Assembly (NCBI RefSeq): GCF_020880975.1
Contig: NZ_JAJIWP010000002.1
Coordinates: 62,001-126,000, forward strand
DNA from: Mucilaginibacter sp. UR6-1
GTDB lineage: Bacteria; Bacteroidota; Bacteroidia; Sphingobacteriales; Sphingobacteriaceae
Reading direction: 5' to 3'
DNA: 64,000 nucleotides
This document shows, in pieces, positions 63,406 through 64,000 of this stretch (position 1 is the stretch's first letter; the number at the start of each line of letters is the position of its first letter). The notes under the pieces are model-generated. The model saw only the letters and a program-made list of their open reading frames with translations. It was not told the DNA's origin and made no database searches. A program made the position numbers and the translations under genes.

Positions 63406-64000
63406 ATGTTTAAAAAGGTATTCATATTAAGCATGCTGCTTGCGGGCAGCATGCTTACCTTCGGCCAAAAACTATCACCGGAGTTGTATAAGGCCTCAAC
63501 TATCCCCGATTCGTTAAAAACCGATGCCGATGCCGTAGTGCGTTATAAAACGGAAGAGTGTATTGTAAGCGCGCCAGGCAAAATGGTACATAAGGTCCAT
63601 TCAGTTGTTACGGTATTGAACGAGAACGCGATAGATGAAACACGTATCATATTGCCGTATGACAAGACATCCTCTATAAATTCCTTTCAAATGATCGTTT
63701 ACAACGCTGATGGCGGGGTAATCAAAAAGTATAAAAAAAGTGATATGTATGATCACTCGGCAATTGATAACATATCTATCATAACTGATGGGCGCATCAA
63801 GGCTATTTCGCACACGGTAGCCTCATACCCGGTTACTATCGAGATGATATTTGAGATGGAAGACAACGGTACCCTGAGCTATGGTAGCTGGTACTTGCAG
63901 GAGGCAGAGCGCGCTGTACAATACTCGTCATGCACGTTTATTGTTAATCCTGCGGCCGGTTTGCGTCACATAAGCCGCAATACCGGTATAGCCCCGCAAA
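63406..64000 (+). CDS. Second DUF3857 protein, N-terminal part (3' end outside window)
   Basis: The first 198 codons of a protein that continues past the window. It has a signal peptide (MFKKVFILSMLLAGSMLTFG) and a DUF3857 region: VVRYKTEECIVSAPGKMVHK, ARIILPYDKTSSINSF-like strand (here TRIILPYDKTSSINSF), and VASYPVTIEMIFEMEDNGTL. It starts 7 bases after the stop of the first DUF3857 gene. A transglutaminase-like domain may follow beyond the edge. Confidence 0.85.
   Translation, partial: MFKKVFILSMLLAGSMLTFGQKLSPELYKASTIPDSLKTDADAVVRYKTEECIVSAPGKMVHKVHSVVTVLNENAIDETRIILPYDKTSSINSFQMIVYNADGGVIKKYKKSDMYDHSAIDNISIITDGRIKAISHTVASYPVTIEMIFEMEDNGTLSYGSWYLQEAERAVQYSSCTFIVNPAAGLRHISRNTGIAPQ

Noticed and set aside
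1..64000. tRNA, rRNA and riboswitch genes, transposases and prophage genes
   Set aside because: No tRNA-like cloverleaf, rRNA stretch, riboswitch core or recombinase gene was recognised by reading; a covariance-model scan would be needed to exclude small RNAs.

Overview
The window is a chromosomal segment of a Bacteroidota bacterium, most likely from the Sphingobacteriaceae (Mucilaginibacter/Pedobacter type). The evidence is a SusC/SusD pair, TonB-dependent receptors with carboxypeptidase-like N-terminal domains, a PF14121-type porin, a DUF5606 protein, a Bacteroidota-type LptE, and promoter boxes of the TAnnTTTG type in place of a sigma-70 TATAAT box. I see no tRNA, rRNA, CRISPR array, transposase, integrase or phage gene. 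Both ends cut genes: an MFS transporter on the left and a DUF3857 protein on the right.

Layout. 0-6.4 kb: an ABC exporter with a small membrane protein, a LytS-type sensor kinase and a LytTR regulator separated by an opposite-strand secreted protein, then plsC and an SRPBCC protein. 6.6-21.5 kb: a polysaccharide utilisation locus (SusC, SusD, DUF3823 lipoprotein, GH2, GH43-like, GH127-type enzyme, LacI regulator, formylglycine-generating enzyme, S1 sulfatase). The mix suggests a sulfated or arabinose/anhydrogalactose-containing glycan. 21.7-34.9 kb: housekeeping and envelope genes (membrane MutS homologue, rlmH, CDF metal exporter, DUF5606, cyclophilin, porin, purine nucleoside phosphorylase, lpxK) and a SulP transporter/beta-carbonic anhydrase pair. 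35.3-47.9 kb: a 55-residue small protein, leuS, mscS, groES-groEL, a TonB receptor, a dicarboxylate symporter and an AsmA-like protein. 48.0-53.2 kb: miaB, a sigma-54 activator, lptE, an acidic unknown protein and secG. 53.5-59.7 kb: a tight six-gene SpoIIM/DUF4129/DUF4350/MoxR/DUF58 operon, divergent from an RDD gene. 60.4-64 kb: DUF2752, a DUF5684-like protein and two DUF3857 proteins.

The most unusual signal is in the repeats. Four families (here A-D) fill all five convergent, stop-to-stop gaps longer than about 55 bp. A second class (here E) consists of locus-specific word arrays: a 6-10 base word is repeated with variation and then answered by its reverse complement, giving a long hairpin. 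Each site uses a different word. Class E elements fill the gaps ppi-DUF5606, groES-groEL and miaB-sigma-54 regulator, and one spans the start of the gene at 26386. Both kinds of repeat also appear inside essential-type genes in frame: a class E element in the editing region of leuS, a family B element in miaB, and a class E arm encoding the signal peptide of the 26386 gene.
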